From: Hypericum androsaemum
Taxonomy: Eukaryota; Streptophyta; Magnoliopsida; Malpighiales; Hypericaceae
Length of the DNA: 64,000 nt
Reading direction: 5' to 3'
NCBI GenBank assembly: GCA_963995505.1
Contig: OZ023190.1
Location: forward strand, 6,652,516 to 6,716,515
The notes under the pieces: generated by a model
Databases searched by the model: none
The model's input: the letters and a program-made list of their open reading frames with translations, nothing else
Told to the model about the DNA's origin: nothing
Part shown: piece by piece, positions 13,200-24,640 of the stretch
How the letters are laid out: each line of letters opens with the position of its first letter
Numbering within the stretch: position 1 is the first letter of the stretch
Program-made: the position numbers and the translations under genes

Positions 13200-13390
13200 G
13201 AAGTGGGATGTCTGGGTTGGACACTTTGGTCTGTGAAGTCGATATGTCCGGGTTGGGCACTTCTGTCCGTGAGGTCGACATGTCCGGATTGGACACTTCG
13301 GTCTGTGAAGTCAATATGTCTGGGCTGGGCACTTCGGTGCCTGAGGTCGATATGTCCGGGTTGGACACTTTGGTCTGTGAGTCAACGGCG
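13200..13390 (+). repeat. ~42-bp minisatellite, about 4 units
   Basis: Units alternate GTCGATATGTCCGGGTTGG and ACACTTTGGTCTGTGAAG with small changes, at roughly 42-bp spacing (starts near 13205, 13247, 13289, 13331). It lies just upstream of the second array and the LTR. Confidence 0.8.
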
Positions 13391-13590
13391 GGAAGCCTAT
13401 GGCTAGAGGCCGAATGCGGGAAGCCAACATCGGGAAGCCTAAGGCGAGAAGCCGAGTGAGAGGCCGAGCAAGAAGCCTAAGGCGGGAAGCCTAAGGCGAG
13501 AAGCCGAGGGAGGAGCCTAAGGCGAGAAGTTGAGCAAGAAGACTAAGGCAGGAAGCCGAGCGAGAAGCCGAAGGTGAGAAGCCAGCTTGG
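13391..13590 (+). repeat. ~20-bp GAAGCCTAAGGCG array before the 3' LTR
   Basis: Short imperfect units of GAAGCCTAAGGCGAGAAGCC and GAGCAAGAAG repeat up to the polypurine-tract-like GGGGG before the 3' LTR. It is purine-rich on the plus strand. Confidence 0.8.
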
Positions 13591-13596
13591 GGGCAT

Positions 13597-14526
13597 TGTT
13601 GAAGCACAAAATTAATACTCTGAGTTGATTCGTATACGGTGACCCGGGCTCGTAGGTGAGTGGCCCATTAGGTCATTTGGCTTATTACAAGGTGGTATAC
13701 CGCCCTTCATGTGTAAGTGGGAGGAGGTTCCGCTTTGGAGCCCAGGCGGTAGGCTCTGCTTTGAAGCTCGGGCAGTAGGTCCACGGGAAGCCCGGCTCGG
13801 TCTGTTTCTCAGTTGAAGGTAGGAAGAGGCTTTCGCCTTAGGGGCTCAAGCGGGAGGCCTATTCAGGCTTTACAGGCAGAAAATGGAGCCCACTTAGAGG
13901 GCTCGGGCGGGAAGATAGAGCCCATTTAAGGGGTCTGTTCGAGCTTGACGATCCCGCTTTGGGGGACCCCAACAGGAAGCCCTTTTCGTCCGTGTAGCCA
14001 GGAGTTTTGGGCTTTTGGAGTTCGTTTTGGCCCTAAAGGCGAAAAGTTGTTTGGGCGATGACGGGCTTAAGACGAGTTTTTGCATGGAAGGTTCCAGAGG
14101 GTCAAGGCGGATTATATTTTCCTAAGTAAAGCTGGGATTTCTGAGATTCGAATAAGATTTTGGGTCACAGTTGTTTGGTCAGTACGACTGGGATTATCCT
14201 ATTCGGAGACGGGATCTGTTCATTTGAGGAAGACGGTTTAGATTTTTCTAATCTAAGCCGGGTTGATTTGGAAATAAAATATTCATTCGGGACGGGATTT
14301 CTTGCACGGGAAGGATGGAGCTAGGTCAGGACGTACTATATAAAGGGAGCTCGGGTGCCGGAGAACGGAGAAAGAGATCACCAACACAACAAACAAACCT
14401 ATTGCTCTTTACTCTTTATCGTAGCTGGGCCCTAGTCTAGCTCTTTTTCCTCCTCTCTGTTGGGACGACCACTTCAGATCCGTCTCAGGTAGTTTTGACG
14501 TTCTTGTACCCACTTTCTCTGCGACA
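13597..14526 (+). mobile_element. Gypsy 3' LTR, 930 bp
   Basis: It begins TGTTGAAGCACAAAATTAAT directly after a G-rich tract and ends TTCTCTGCGACA, giving the TG...CA borders of an LTR. A TATA box (CTATATAAAGGG) lies near 14336, about 190 bp before the end, where an LTR promoter belongs. A related LTR starts TATTGAAGCATAAAATTA at 58842. Confidence 0.75.
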
Positions 14527-14689
14527 GACAGATTGGCAGCGGAGGAGACTGAAACAAGGAGAAGAGAGAATGCCTTTAGGGGTTAGGAGAGATAAGAGAG
14601 ACGACTTTCCAGTTGGTATTTTTTTTTGCTTTTTAATTTGATTTTTTGTAAGAGCATATTAGTTATTTTATAAGAAAAAATGATTAGAA

Positions 14690-14835
14690 TCTGAGAATAT
14701 AATAAAACTAAACTATATGGACAACAAAGTAAAAAGACAAACAACAGAGTTCTAAAGGGGCAACTAAACTAGAGGGACAACAGAGTTAGTAAAGTCTATT
14801 TTTTCAAACAACAGGCTTCTAGATGTAATTTGCCC
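14690..14835. repeat. MITE-like end fragment
   Basis: The sequence runs through repeats of AACTAAACT..GGACAACA and ends GTAATTTGCCCTAAAA. It resembles the right arm of the GGCAAATTA-type inverted-repeat elements elsewhere in this window. No partner arm is seen nearby, so this is tentative. Confidence 0.35.
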
Positions 14836-14962
14836 TAAAAAATAAGTGGGGAAATTGGAAAAGACTAGTTTCCAATTGGCGGTCGGCGTAAAAAAACGAC
14901 TGCAAGTCTATCCGTCATTAGTCAGAAAAAAGTACAAAAAGATTGGAACACTTTGGTCTGGA

Positions 14963-14984
14963 TCTCTCTCTCTCTCTCTCTCTC
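14963..14984 (+). repeat. (TC)11 microsatellite in R3H gene leader
   Basis: A perfect TC run ends 12 nt before the R3H start codon. CT tracts are common in plant 5' leaders near transcription starts. Confidence 0.9.
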
Positions 14985-14996
14985 GGATTGTTGAAG

Positions 14997-17545
14997 ATGA
15001 GCGTCACGCAGTTCGCCATGGTAGAAACCCTCCTCTTATCTTCTACTCTTGAACAAGCTAGAGGTCTTAATTCTCTTTCTAGTGTTGGTTAACTCTCTCT
15101 TTTGTATCGTTTGAATAATTTGAAGGTAGAGGAGTTGGCGTTCCTTGTGAAGGATAATCTAAGAAGCAAGCATCTTGTCCTGTCCATGGAAGAATCGTTC
15201 ATCAATTTCCTCCTCCGTGACCAGGAAGAAGAAGATAACCCCAGGTTCTCTGACCTCCCAATTCCCTTTCCTTTGTCTGAATTCTTTTCTGGGTCTAAGT
15301 TTGTTAATAGCTTCTAGACTGTGCTAGGCATGAATTTTAGTAGATGTGTATGGGAAAGTTTAATTCTTTGTGAGGTTTAGAGAATTTGACACTCATGTGA
15401 TTGGGCTGAAGGTGAAGCCATTCTAAAGTCGAGTACTTGCCAAAGGATATGTAGCCTGACGGCACAAAGTGTTGCAGAATTCAAGGAGTTCCGGGGTTCA
15501 AGCCCTGGCAACTGTCATGGTGTAAAATATTTACCTTTAAAAAAAAAGTTGAGTACTTTGACTGGATAGAGAAAGACAGGCTAAAGTAGTGGTGCAAGAT
15601 ACTCTAATTTGGATGGGATACAGATTAGTGCCGTGCTTGATAGTGTATGAGGGAATAGTAAGTTTCCTTCGGCTGTGCGCTTTCTTTCAAGAGAAAGCTT
15701 TTGGTTACCCTCGTGAGGTGGTTTGGGGCTGCCGTGTTGATTTGAGAATAGTGACCCGGCTCACTGATATCTCCTCCAGTGTATAAGTTTCTGTTCATTC
15801 TCTTGGTGGTACTATGTTTCTTGTTGCATTGAGGTGGTGTAATGCGTTTTAGTTTGTAGTTTTACTCTCCTGCTACTATGTCCCAATAGAAGTCTTTGGT
15901 TGCAGCTCAGATGGGATTCTAGAGTTGGAACCAATGGATCCCTACAACCGTTTGCTGCTGCACCGTCTTGCAGATATTTTTGGGTAGTTATTCTTTGAAT
16001 CTTGTTTTTGCTTTGTCATATATGTTGTGAATCACAATGTAATGTATTAAGTCTTCTATGACACTCATCATATTGCTTTTGGTAGATTTGCTCATGTGTC
16101 TATCGGAGAAGGCGATGATCGACATTTAATATTGCAGCGATGTGCGGAGACAACGATGTACGTGAGGATGCAAGAAGTCCTAGCTGATAATTTAACATGA
16201 ACTTTTGAACACTGTACAAAATCATATAATGTTATGATGGATTTTGTTGCTGAAGATTTTCTTATGAGCAATGTGAATTTGGATGTGCATATCATTAAGC
16301 TTTCGTTTTGTAACCCGAACAGATCTACTTATGATTTGCTTAAAATCTATAAGGTGTCTGGAAGTGGGTGAATGAATGTAATTGATGAGGTATTTTTTCT
16401 ATTGTTTTGAAGAAAACCTTTGGTGAGGCAAGCATGGACTAATCTCATTCAACCATTATGCTTCTAGCGTTTGATAATTAGTCATAATTCTGAAATTTTA
16501 GTTTTTTATCATTAAATAAATTACAGAAAATCAGTGATTCGTATCATCTGCTTACACATTGCTGTTTTTCATTCTTCTGTGATTTTTTTGGATTGTAAGA
16601 TATTTGTTGGCTTTTATGCTTATATTCTATAGTTTGGTGACGCCCAAGATTTTTCATCTCCATGTTGCAGACCTTCTATTCTTGTAAGTGATATTTTGTT
16701 TCAATATGATGAAGAGCCTCATTCATTTTCAACAACACATGAGCTACTAAGAAGAGATTCTTCACCAGGTTAGATTCTTCTACGACTCTTGATTTTAGAT
16801 TTGATGATATTATGTATCTTGGTGGTAACTGAATAGAGGGAAGTACTATGTTTTTCCCTTTTCCTAAAACGATTTGCAAATGCATGTCTTACCGTATACA
16901 ATTGGTATAGGAACTTAATAAGAACTTGTGGTTGTTCCAGTGCTGAAAGCGAATTCACCTTCTATCCGCACAATTGAAGAAAGAGAAGCTGCTTATTTGG
17001 CTGCTCGGGCACGCATTTTTTCAGTTGATAGTGATGAAATGCAAGAATCTGTCAGACAGAGGCCAAAGGGCGTGCCTGTGGTCGCCCGCCGTATGATTGC
17101 CCATGCGTTGGGAAAAAAAGTTGAAAGTAGCCAGGGGGTATCTGTCTTGGATTATAAAGGTGATGATTTTGATAAGCATGATTCCAGTGTCCAGGAAGAT
17201 AAAGGGAATCTAGAATCTAGAAGGAACTCGTCTTTGACGATTGGACTCTCGCCTGAGAGAAAGGTGAAACCAACAGTCAAAATAAAGAGCAACCTTAATC
17301 ATGATAAATTTGGCGCTTCATCAAAAAGTCAAAACCATATGTCAAAAGAACCAGACGGAAAAAGCTGCAGAGAAGTTGGGTTATCTGAAAATGGGGCGAC
17401 CGGAACTAGCTCTAAGAAGGAATATTCAAAGGAGGAACACGTAGGAGCTGCAAGAAGGATGTTTGCTAATGCCTTGGGGATACAATCAGCCAAGGGTAGC
17501 TCTCCTGCAAAAATGAGTAAAGAAAAGCTAGCGGGCACGGAGTGA
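14997..17545 (+). CDS. R3H- and SUZ-domain nucleic-acid-binding protein
   Basis: The product is a predicted single-stranded nucleic-acid/RNA-binding protein of the plant R3H family, probably cytoplasmic or nuclear. Six exons: 14997-15020, 15126-15244, 15906-15983, 16086-16157, 16671-16768 and 16941-17545. Total 996 nt, 331 residues, with GT-AG borders and matching phases. Residues ~50-95 form the R3H domain (PYNRLLLHRLADIFGF, then GEGDDRHLIL). From residue ~140 a SUZ motif reads TIEEREAAYLAARARIF, followed by VARRMIAHALGKK. A similar motif, AARRMFANALG, closes the C-terminus. The middle is Ser/Lys-rich and likely disordered. The start MSVTQFAMVEEL matches the conserved N-terminus of the family as I recall it. 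Donor choice ACGAT|GTACGT after exon 4 restores the conserved TIPSILVSD. Intron 2 hosts a SINE. The biological role of the plant family is poorly known. Confidence 0.88.
15439..15547 (+). mobile_element. tRNA-derived SINE in intron 2 of the R3H gene
   Basis: The element has a Pol III box-A-like GTAGCCTGACGGCACAAAG, a box-B-like GGGGTTCAAGCCCTGG and a terminal poly-A run. It is flanked by an imperfect ~13-bp direct repeat, AAGTCGAGTACTT before and AAGTTGAGTACTT after. This is the classic structure of a plant SINE. It is in the same orientation as the host gene. Confidence 0.75.
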
Positions 17546-17549
17546 GTGT

Positions 17550-17569
17550 CAACGATGTACGTGAGGATG
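17550..17569 (+). repeat. Exact 20-bp copy of the exon 4 donor region
   Basis: CAACGATGTACGTGAGGATG occurs here, four bases after the R3H stop codon, and identically at 16151-16170 across the exon 4/intron 4 border. See findings. Confidence 0.95.
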
Positions 17570-18971
17570 TTGGTGAAGACATAATGTTGCTGATGTTTGG
17601 AGCTTATAGGCCAATCAGATGGGAATTATCAGGTTTCCATCCCTGTCTTGTCTGTCTGGACTAACTTCCTCCTCCGGAGTGCACGGTCCTGAAGATTTCT
17701 CCAGATGATATGAAGGATGTTCAAGCATTCATTCGACCTGGAAAGAGAGACTTCAGGTTATGGTACCATAGGGACTATTAGTTGCTACTGCAAATTCACT
17801 CGACGATACACCGATATGCCGGTATGTATGTACATTCAGATCAAGGTCCACTGATGCAACCTTCAAAAGGAAATGGTCACTGGCAGGCACCATCTTCTAG
17901 GAACTCGAATTTGATCATCAGCAGTGTTGCTTGCTGTTGCACTCAGTTTACAGAATAAGCTGTTCTAACTCACTCCATTCGTAACTATGTCAGTGCCTTG
18001 TGGATGAAGGCAGCAGATGCCTTGTTCATCAGCTAAACTATGTTTCCCTTTCTGTTGTTTTGTCTCCTCCCTACATCTGTTAAAGATTCTCTTGGATCTC
18101 GGACATTTCAATCCGTGATCCACTCTTGAGGTCTGAAAATGGAGAAGAAAAGTTGCATCTTGTTCAATCACGGTCTCGATAAAGACCTCATATTTGCACC
18201 AAATTTAAACAATAGATTTTTAATTCTATCAAAAATCAGAATTGTAATTGTTAAATTCCGTGTTAGCACGAAAGCCAAAACTCTAATCTATTTTCGTTTC
18301 TATTTATGGCATAATTGACTTTCTAGTTTCACTTTTGCGCAAGGTTAAAGTTCTGACTTCTGTGAATCAATCGGACAAACCCTGCTTGTAAATATTTTTC
18401 ACTTTAATAGAATTGACATTCCAATTATAATTTAGTAAAAAGAATTACAATTAATACATGTTAAAGAATATTGACACGTTTTAAAAATATTATGTGATTT
18501 ACAAATATTCGATAGGTAGTATAAAAAAATCACGTCATTTCTAGTGCCTCATTAGTGTGAGACAACGACCCGTCGGATCGTTATCGAGGATGACCCCTTG
18601 GCCGTCACAAGGCTCATCCATTCACGTTGCAATTATTGCCTTGAACGATGACAACTATCCAAAATATTTGTTCACTCTCATCTTTTTTTTACTCTCCTTT
18701 CCTTTTTGGTTATTAAAATAACCGAATAAGCACTCCTTAATTTTCTGATACTAGCTTGGCAGTTGGCACTGAACTTCTTATCGAGGTTGAATTGAGTGTT
18801 GCTATTAATAAATTGTGTAGTATCACCAGGGGCGTATTGTGAGTCGTTGGATGAGAGAGGGGGTGCGTGTGTGACAAATATGATGGTAAAGATCAATTGA
18901 GGTTTGAATGCGGGGTATTTTCGAATTTTCACCCACATCCTCCTTCCTTCTTCCTCACCCGTGAAAATTAA
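17570..18971. other. R3H 3' UTR, then AT-rich intergenic sequence
   Basis: The first ~500 bp are of mixed composition and probably 3' UTR. After about 18180 the sequence is AT-rich with no credible frame or repeat structure. Confidence 0.5.
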
Positions 18972-19162
18972 TTGGGCAAATTACTCTCTCAAATTCTTGG
19001 GGTTTGGTCATATCGTCACTCATGTCCCTAAATTTTTGAAAATTTTATGTTGTTCTATGTGTTTGGTTTTATTATACTCTTGGATCCCTCTATTTTTTAA
19101 AACTTAGGAATGCCAGAGGCAATATGACCTAACCCTAGAGACGTGAGAATAATTTGTTCAAA
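18972..19162. mobile_element. Small MITE with ~40-bp inverted ends
   Basis: The left end GGGCAAATTACTCTC...GGTTTGGTCATAT is matched by the reverse complement of the right end, GAACAAATTATTCTC...GGTTAGGTCATAT. Total ~190 bp with no coding frame. It belongs to the same broad type as the elements at 2743 and 43970. Confidence 0.6.
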
Positions 19163-19985
19163 TTAATTTGTCTATATTAAATTAAAAAAATTATTAGTTA
19201 TTCTCTTTATCTATATCTAAGTCACAAAAAAACTATTAATAACAATCACACTTTTATTTAATGAAAAGTCCAACAGTTTCTTGATTTTATAAGTAATTTA
19301 TTTTCACTTAAAAACTAATTATAAATTAGACTAGCATTTATTTATGATGGAACTTTTGTAAAATATGTAAAATAATATTTATTTATTAAAAAATATCATT
19401 TTAAGCAAAAGTTGGGATCGAAATTTAGAACTAACGTGTAAAAAATGTATTAGTGACTACGATAGAAGGATTATTAAATTTAACACTGATTCCAGATCAA
19501 ATTTTTTTAAAGAAGATTAGTTTTTAGAAGTTTTACCGTAAACTCTATTATTTGTTTACAAGGGCATACTTGAAAAACTATTTACTAACTAAATCAATAA
19601 CAATAGTGTAACCTGACCGTGTACCGTTCCAAGAAAATAAATAAATGACATTAATTATCGTTATAGTCTCTTCCATCAACCCGAAGTCTATTTTTAGATA
19701 CTCATGGTCAGCACTCTATTTATCAATGATGTTCAAAAATTTATCAACCAACTCCTGTTAATAATCCGAACACTATTAGTTGATCCGGATTGAACAACTA
19801 AAGCAGATATACCACGTCAATTAACTTGTAAAATCCAGTAATTTACTAATTTACCCTTTCCTGGCACTTGTATCATATTCCTTTTCTTTCTTTGAAGGTT
19901 TGGGAAATTATATATTCTATACACAAAACCGAAGCAAGAAATAATCAAAACCAAACCAGACAAAAATACCAAAGTAGGCTTAACT
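19163..19985. other. AT-rich upstream region of GAUT4
   Basis: AT-rich sequence without a gene. The last ~100 bp run into the GAUT4 promoter and leader. No single TATA box stands out. Confidence 0.5.
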
Positions 19986-19991
19986 TAAGTA

Positions 19992-20195
19992 CTCTCTCTC
20001 TCTCTCTCTCTCTCTCTGTGTCTGTCACTTTCTGTCTTAATTTCATTCTCTTTAGGGGAAAAAAAGGAAGATAAAAGGGCAAAAAGGAACGAGACCCAGA
20101 AACGGAACACCATTGTTAGTGAGGAAGCTTCCACCTTTAGGATATAGAAGAAGGGAATCAATTAGCGTTTACGAGAGAGAGAGAGAGAGAGAGAG
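19992..20195 (+). promoter_or_regulatory. GAUT4 leader with complementary CT and GA tracts
   Basis: A (CT)13 run at 19992-20017 and a (GA)11 run at 20173-20195 are reverse complements, separated by ~155 nt. The GA run ends nine bases before the start codon. If transcription starts upstream of the CT tract, the mRNA could form a ~22-bp stem in the leader. The transcription start is not known. Confidence 0.6.
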
Positions 20196-20204
20196 GGGGG
20201 TATA

Positions 20205-23200
20205 ATGATAAAGCCAAGGAATTTGGTAATTGGGATGCTGTTAATGACCGTTATAGCCCCAATTCTGCTCTACTCTGACCGATTTGCTTCTTCCGACCCT
20301 CTTTCCTGTATTTTTTTCTTCTTCTTCAAGTTCTTATTTTTTCTGGGTACTTTTCTTCTCTTGCCTTGGAGGCTAAAGTTTGAATCTTTGTACTTGTTTT
20401 TTTTTTGTGTTGGTTTGTTTCTCTTCAGCTAGGAAAGAGCTCCTCGAAGATATTACTGCCTTTGTAAGCAATCTTCTTCCTTTTTGTTTAGTTGATTGTT
20501 AATGGATACTTATTTCTTTCACTTCAGTTGGTTAATTCTGGGTTTTTGTTCTTTTTTCTTTCTGCCCAGACGCTTCTTGCGGATGCCCGGCATCTAAATG
20601 TCTTACCTCTGGTAAAGTGAAATAGATGGGTGGATGTGGAAGATCTGCTTCCTTTTTTGTGTGGGTTTCTGTTTGTTTTGTTCGTTTATATCATGTTAAT
20701 TTTTATAGGAATCGGCCGCATTGGAGAAGGAGCCTGTCGGGTTCGTCTACGCTAATAATTCCACTGAAAATGCCTCGGATCAGTTCCAAGGTTAGCCTGA
20801 TTTTTCTTTGGTTCCCCGGCTGGTACAATTGTTTGTCTCTCGCTCTTTTAATTCGAGTCTTTACGTGTTATCGGATTCAGAGCTACAGGATGTAGGGGAG
20901 CGTAAATCTACGAGGGTGTTATCTGCAACGGATGAGCAAGTGGATAATACGGCCTCCATAAGGCAGGTTACTTCTGATAGAAGAGAAGATGGCTGGGATG
21001 CCAAGCAGGACGGTTCATTTTCAGTTGGATTGGTATATTGCATTGCCTTTATCTTTTCCTGCTTGGTGTTTCGTGTTGCTGGCTGTGTTGTGATAGCTAG
21101 GTTTTGAATGTGCGTGTTGTTTGCTTGTCCTAGATCCGCAGATTTTGTCAATTTCAAACTTGAAACTATTTCCATTTAAAAAATATGCCTTTGTGGTGTT
21201 CTAATCCACGGGTTTGTTTAACTACTTGTGGTGTTGGGACTGTCGCCTCTGCTCATCTGTCAACATTAGTTCGGTGTGAGCTGTTTGTTGCTTTCTTGGT
21301 GTAGGTGATCTTAACGTTGTAAGTAGAATGTTGTACAATACACGATACTACCACACAATGAAATATGAAATGAGTTGTACCAGAGATCTCTGCTGGATTT
21401 GTTGCAATTTAGATGCCCACATCTTCACATTTCCCTCATTATTGCCAAATGAGAGAAGAAATCTTGAGTTGACTTTTCATAACTCATGCTTTTTTAGTTT
21501 CTACGTGGGATTAGAATGTAAAGGTGATTGATGTGATTCCACAGAAAGAATCTGATAAAGCATCTGGCAAGGTCAAGGATAAAGATCCAAAAACAGGCTC
21601 AACTGATAGACAGACTCAGCTGGCAGTTGCCTCAGATGCTCAGGTAAGACAATTGAAAGACCAGCTTATCAGGGCTAAGGTATACCTGACTCTACCAGCA
21701 ACAAAAAGCAATCCCCACTATACAAGAGAGCTCCGAACACGGATCAAAGACGTTCAACGTGCTCTTGGAGATGCTTCTAAAGATTCCGACCTTCCAAAAA
21801 AGTGAGTTCCTTCTTTAGCACCACAATGCCACTGATGCCTTCAAATTTCTATCTGTACCCTTTTCCGATGGTGCATTGATTTCAGTTGTTGGTGCGTTGA
21901 AATACAGCCAGTCCAAAAGTTATGGTCTCCCAAATTCTAAAGTCTGCTGATTGGATTTGCTGGGTTGCTAATGCACTGTTCTTTTATGTAGTGCGGATGA
22001 GAGAATGAAAGCAATGGATCAAACACTGGCGAAAGGCAAGCAGATGCAGGATGACTGCTCTCTCGTTGTGAAAAAGCTTCGGGCAATGCTTCACTCAACT
22101 GAGGAGCAGCTTCGAGTGCATAAGAAACAGACAATGTTCTTAACGCAATTAACGGCAAAGACACTTCCAAAAGGTCTACACTGTCTTCCATTACGTCTCA
22201 CAAATGAGTACTATGCGTTAAATCCATCTGAGCAGCAATTCCCCAATCAAGCAAGGTTGGAAGATCCTCAACTTTATCACTATGCACTGTTCTCCGACAA
22301 TGTTTTGGCAGCCTCGGTTGTGGTAAACTCAACTATTAGTCATGCTAAGGTAAACTTGATTCTTTTGTTGGCTAGTCAGCAAATAAGATATGCTGCCTTT
22401 GAACCATTTCTGTTTTTTCATCCGTCAATGTTTCTGTTGCTTTATTTTTTTTTACCTTTTCGGGTGTAGCATGCCATATTTCCAGATGTATGTTAGGCCG
22501 CTCATTGGTCTCCATGAGCGTACTAAGTATTTGATTTTTCCTTTTGCAGCATCCATCAAAACATGTTTTCCATGTTGTCACCGATAGACTGAACTATGCA
22601 GCCATGAGGATGTGGTTTCTGGTGAATCCACCTGGAAAAGCTGCAATTCAAGTTCAGAATATCGAAGACTTTACATGGCTGAACTCAAGTTACAGCCCTG
22701 TTCTGAAGCAGCTAGCCTCTCAGTCGATGATTGATTACTATTTCAGAGCTCACCGTGCAAATTCCGATTCAAATCTGAAATATCGGAATCCAAAATACTT
22801 ATCCATATTGAACCATCTTCGCTTCTATCTCCCCGAGATCTTCCCAAAGCTTAACAAGGTGTTGTTCTTGGATGATGATATAGTGGTGCAAAAAGATCTT
22901 ACTGGCCTTTGGTCCATTGACTTGAAGGGTCATGTCAATGGTGCAGTAGAAACTTGTGGGGAAAATTTTCATCGTTTCGATCGATACCTCAACTTCTCAC
23001 ATCCTCTAATTGCAAAGAACTTTGATCCCCGTGCTTGCGGATGGGCGTATGGTATGAACATCTTTGATTTGGCTGAATGGAAAAGGAAAAACATTACAGA
23101 GGTGTACCACTCATGGCAGAATCTGGTAAGCAATTCCTGCGAAAGCCTTAATTATGAGTCACTAACCGAAATGTTTCTCTCTTATATGCCTTCCATTGTT

Positions 23201-23535
23201 TATTGTTCAATATTATTCTGTAAAATGTTCTGAGGAAAAATATATACTTGTCTGTGCAGAATCATGATAGACAATTGTGGAAGTTGGGCACTTTGCCACC
23301 TGGTCTTATTACATTTTGGAAACAGACTTATCCCCTTGCCCGATCCTGGCATGTCCTAGGTCTTGGCTACGATCCTAGTGTCGGCCAGAGAGATATCGAA
23401 CGGGCAGCTGTAATACACTACAACGGAAACATGAAACCATGGCTTGAGATTGGTATACCGAAGTTCCGTGGTTTATGGGCAAAGTATGTGGACTACAATC
23501 ACGTTTATTTGAGAGAATGCAACATCAATCCGTAA
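20205..23535 (+). CDS. GAUT4: Galacturonosyltransferase 4, pectin synthesis
   Basis: This is a Golgi type II membrane glycosyltransferase of family GT8. GAUT4 transfers galacturonic acid from UDP-GalA onto homogalacturonan. Nine exons: 20205-20307, 20429-20463, 20570-20611, 20709-20790, 20881-21032, 21545-21801, 21992-22349, 22550-23125 and 23260-23535. Total 1,881 nt, 626 residues, against about 616 in Arabidopsis. A signal-anchor helix spans residues ~7-24 (NLVIGMLLMTVIAPILL). A variable stem follows to ~residue 190. The conserved region starts near DAQVRQLKDQLIRAKVYL. The metal/UDP site is LFLDDD (451-453) and the C-terminal GT8 motif is HYNGNMKPW (~588-596), ending ECNINP. The stem is the least conserved part. 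GAUT4 rather than its relatives is inferred from near-identity of the catalytic part to remembered GAUT4 sequence. Confidence 0.93.
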
Positions 23536-24105
23536 CAAGCTTTCACGCCTCCAACGAGGAAAGCCCTGTTGCAGGTCTGCAACTCTATTTGCTATGCTAT
23601 TCAATCAGTTACTTATGAGTGCAATTCTTTTTTGTATTACATTGATCGTTTTCTTCGTTCTTCTTTCTTTTTGCAACTCTTAGGCTTACAAGTCAGCAAA
23701 TTAAGCAGGCATTTCCTGTAAATTTCAAGTTCCTTTAGTTTGTTCTATAGTATCTTAACTTCTTTTTTTGTTTCTGCTTCATGCTGCTGCTAATATTTCT
23801 ACGTGATTGGCAAAATGTATTCAAGGAGGAACTAAGTACCCATATAGACCACTGTGGGGCGATTGTGTCTTTTACATTTATAAAGTTTGAACAAAACCGT
23901 CTTTTAAATGAATTTAAGTCCGTTAGACCAACACTTTAGTTGTCTGAGATGTAGTACTCGTGCAGAGTGAATAATTGTCGGTGGCTGCTTTTCATGTTGG
24001 AGGTAATATTTAGACCGTTGATTGGATTGGACCCTTAGGGGGAATACACTCTCGGGAATGATGACGACTGTCACGAAGAAGACCTTTCCTTCCATATTGA
24101 TGAAA
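23536..24105. other. GAUT4 3' UTR and spacer
   Basis: T-rich sequence after the stop codon, with possible polyadenylation signals but no further frame. From ~23,850 it merges into retroelement-derived sequence. Confidence 0.5.
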
Positions 24106-24640
24106 CTTCTCAAGGGGAATGATGACAGTAGTAGAAAAGCATGAGCCATATCATTCCAACTCTGAATCGTCTCTCCTTTCAACTTGTTGTACCAAGTACG
24201 AGCTCGATCTTTCAAAGAAAAGTGAAAGAGACGCAACTTCAAGACATCATCATCGACATTTTGAAATTTCATGATGTTGCAGATATCTTCAAATCGAGAT
24301 AGATGGTCTTGAGGATCTTTGCTTGGCAAGCCGCCAAATTGGACCGAGTTTTGCAGTAGTCTGACAATCGCTGCTGGAATCTGGAAAGAGTGGGAACCTA
24401 CATGTGGTTGTTGTAGACCATTAGGGTTCCCATTTCATGTAGGAACAGATGATTCCAACAGCGTCCTTCTTCGTGGAGCGTCCCCTACAGCTTGGAGCGC
24501 TCTGTCTTCCTGATTTTGTGCCATTGCTTTGGCTTGGTCTCGCTTTTCACGCCTAATTTCCCTTTCGAGTACTCCGATGTCAACCTCAAGCACAGTATTT
24601 GTGTCAAGGTCCAGTCCTTCACTCCGGGTTCTTGGCATGC
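24106..24640 (-). pseudogene. Ty3/Gypsy gag relic
   Basis: On the minus strand the frame at 24329-24120 reads PQDHLSRFEDICNIMKFQ, then LKLRLFHFSLKDRARTWY. This is the conserved core of the plant retrotransposon gag family. Upstream, 24640-24435 (another frame) begins MPRTRSEGLDLDTNTVLE and is probably the gag N-terminus. The two parts are out of frame, so the gene is broken. No LTR was recognised on either side. Confidence 0.75.

Larger units (their letters stand above)
8741..14526 (+). mobile_element. Decayed Ty3/Gypsy-type LTR retrotransposon, pol-less
   Basis: A primer-binding-like TTGGTATTAGAG sits at 8741. Gag-like and protease-like relics follow in several frames, then G-rich sequence ending CAGCTTGGGGG (polypurine-tract position) and a 3' LTR at 13597-14526. 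No reverse transcriptase, integrase or RNase H core is readable, so most of pol is missing. A 5' LTR matching the 3' LTR was not found, so it is truncated, or 8741 belongs to a second element. The interior carries at least five blocks of tandem repeats, listed separately. Confidence 0.65.

Noticed and set aside
15462..15530. tRNA gene candidate
   Set aside because: Pol III boxes are present, but there is no cloverleaf-compatible acceptor stem, and it has a poly-A tail and TSD, so a SINE fits better.
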